Positions 63,649 to 64,000 of a stretch of DNA of 64,000 nt are shown here, one piece after another. Both the position numbers and the translations under genes were made by a program. The stretch covers positions 1 to 64,000 of the forward strand of contig NZ_JAJISP010000003.1 of NCBI RefSeq assembly GCF_022132145.1, in the 5' to 3' direction. Every line of letters begins with the position of its first letter. Position 1 is the stretch's first letter. The notes under the pieces are model-generated. The model did not search any database, was not told the DNA's origin, and was given only the letters and a program-made list of their open reading frames with translations. This DNA comes from Pseudomonas sp. MMS21 TM103. Its GTDB lineage: Bacteria > Pseudomonadota > Gammaproteobacteria > Pseudomonadales > Pseudomonadaceae.

Positions 63649-64000
63649 GTGTGCCCCCCTATCTCCATCAGAGTCGCCGAAACAGCCGATACAGAGACCC
63701 TCGCCAGGCTTATCCGCGAATCCAACAAGGATGTGGCGATCGCGTTCGGCTTGAACGCGCAGTACTGCCCGAAACATCCATCGTTCTGTACGGACGCGTG
63801 GGTCGAGGCAGACGTCCAGCGTGGGGAACGCTACTTCATCCTCCACGCTGGACCGCCCCCCCCTTGGCCTGCGTTGCCTATGAAACACCACGCCCGGACC
63901 TGGCCGACCTCAATCGCCTGTCCGTGCTGCCGTCGCATCGACGCCACACCGACAGGTCGGCATCAGCCAAGTGGATAGTGCTTGAGGCCCGCCCCTGCCC
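63649..64000 (+). pseudogene. GNAT acetyltransferase gene with a frameshift at a C tract, cut by the window end
   Basis: From about GTG 63649 the frame reads ISIRVAETADTETLARLIRE and later DAWVEADVQRGERYFILH, a GNAT-like N-terminal half. A run of eight C (63856-63863) follows. After it, the expected continuation VAYETPRPDLADLNRLSVLP lies in another frame, and further on the acetyl-CoA loop is not readable. The gene is broken or phase-variable, and the end lies outside the window. Confidence 0.6.

Overview
The window is GC-rich, tightly packed chromosomal DNA of a Pseudomonas-type gammaproteobacterium. Support comes from the gene content (rimO, an OprP/OprO-type porin, RarD and AzoR homologues, CvfB, MsrA/MsrB, and an FabH-like enzyme resembling P. 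aeruginosa PA3286), from REP sequences around a RAYT transposase, and from integron attC sites of the conserved type known from P. stutzeri and P. alcaligenes chromosomal integrons. I cannot name the species.

Region 1 (1-24.2 kb) is core genome. It holds initiator tRNA-Met, cytochrome b561, rimO, a glycosyltransferase fused to a degenerate phosphatase domain, and a denitrification module (nirK with a haem c tail, nirV, a Sco-like gene) behind an FNR/DNR box. Next come a di-iron metallo-beta-lactamase-fold protein, a diguanylate cyclase, exported msrB-msrA, a FixJ/NarL-type two-component system beside an HbpS-like protein, tRNA-Thr, cvfB, a PQQ-type sugar dehydrogenase and a DEAD-box helicase.

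Region 2 (24.3-51.5 kb) holds a two-domain cupin, two coupled DMT exporters, azoR, a LysR regulator, ppiA, an ABC exporter, the RAYT/REP element, the porin and a coupled KAS III-ECF sigma-anti-sigma operon. It continues with a large MASE1/CHASE sensor kinase, a glutamate-synthase-like flavoprotein, a LysE exporter, a zapA-like pair, an erythromycin-esterase-family protein and trehalose synthesis. The otsB-GH15-otsA cluster is collapsed: only the start of otsB and the end of GH15 remain in front of an intact otsA.

Region 3 (51.9-59.3 kb, with a possible tail to about 62.7 kb) is a chromosomal integron. A full-length integrase (minus strand) diverges from an array with eleven recognisable attC sites. 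The cassettes are AT-richer than the flanks. They encode a nuclease-like protein, a DUF2971 protein, a class III cyclase-like protein, two membrane proteins, a HEPN-type RNase candidate, a NIPSNAP protein, a DUF2986 protein, a lipoprotein pseudogene and a cupin. A methyltransferase follows the last attC. The first cassette appears to have no gene. The last attC is a short class-1-type 59-base element, unlike the other ten. Genes downstream (NTF2-like, GNAT, SRPBCC, DUF1801) are of kinds common in cassettes but have no attC that I can see.

The strongest candidates for new biology are the adjacent integron cassettes (nuclease-like, DUF2971, cyclase-like, membrane, HEPN), which could be anti-phage or stress functions, and the inactive-looking phosphatase/glycosyltransferase fusion. 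All functional assignments come from reading the sequence; no database search was run.
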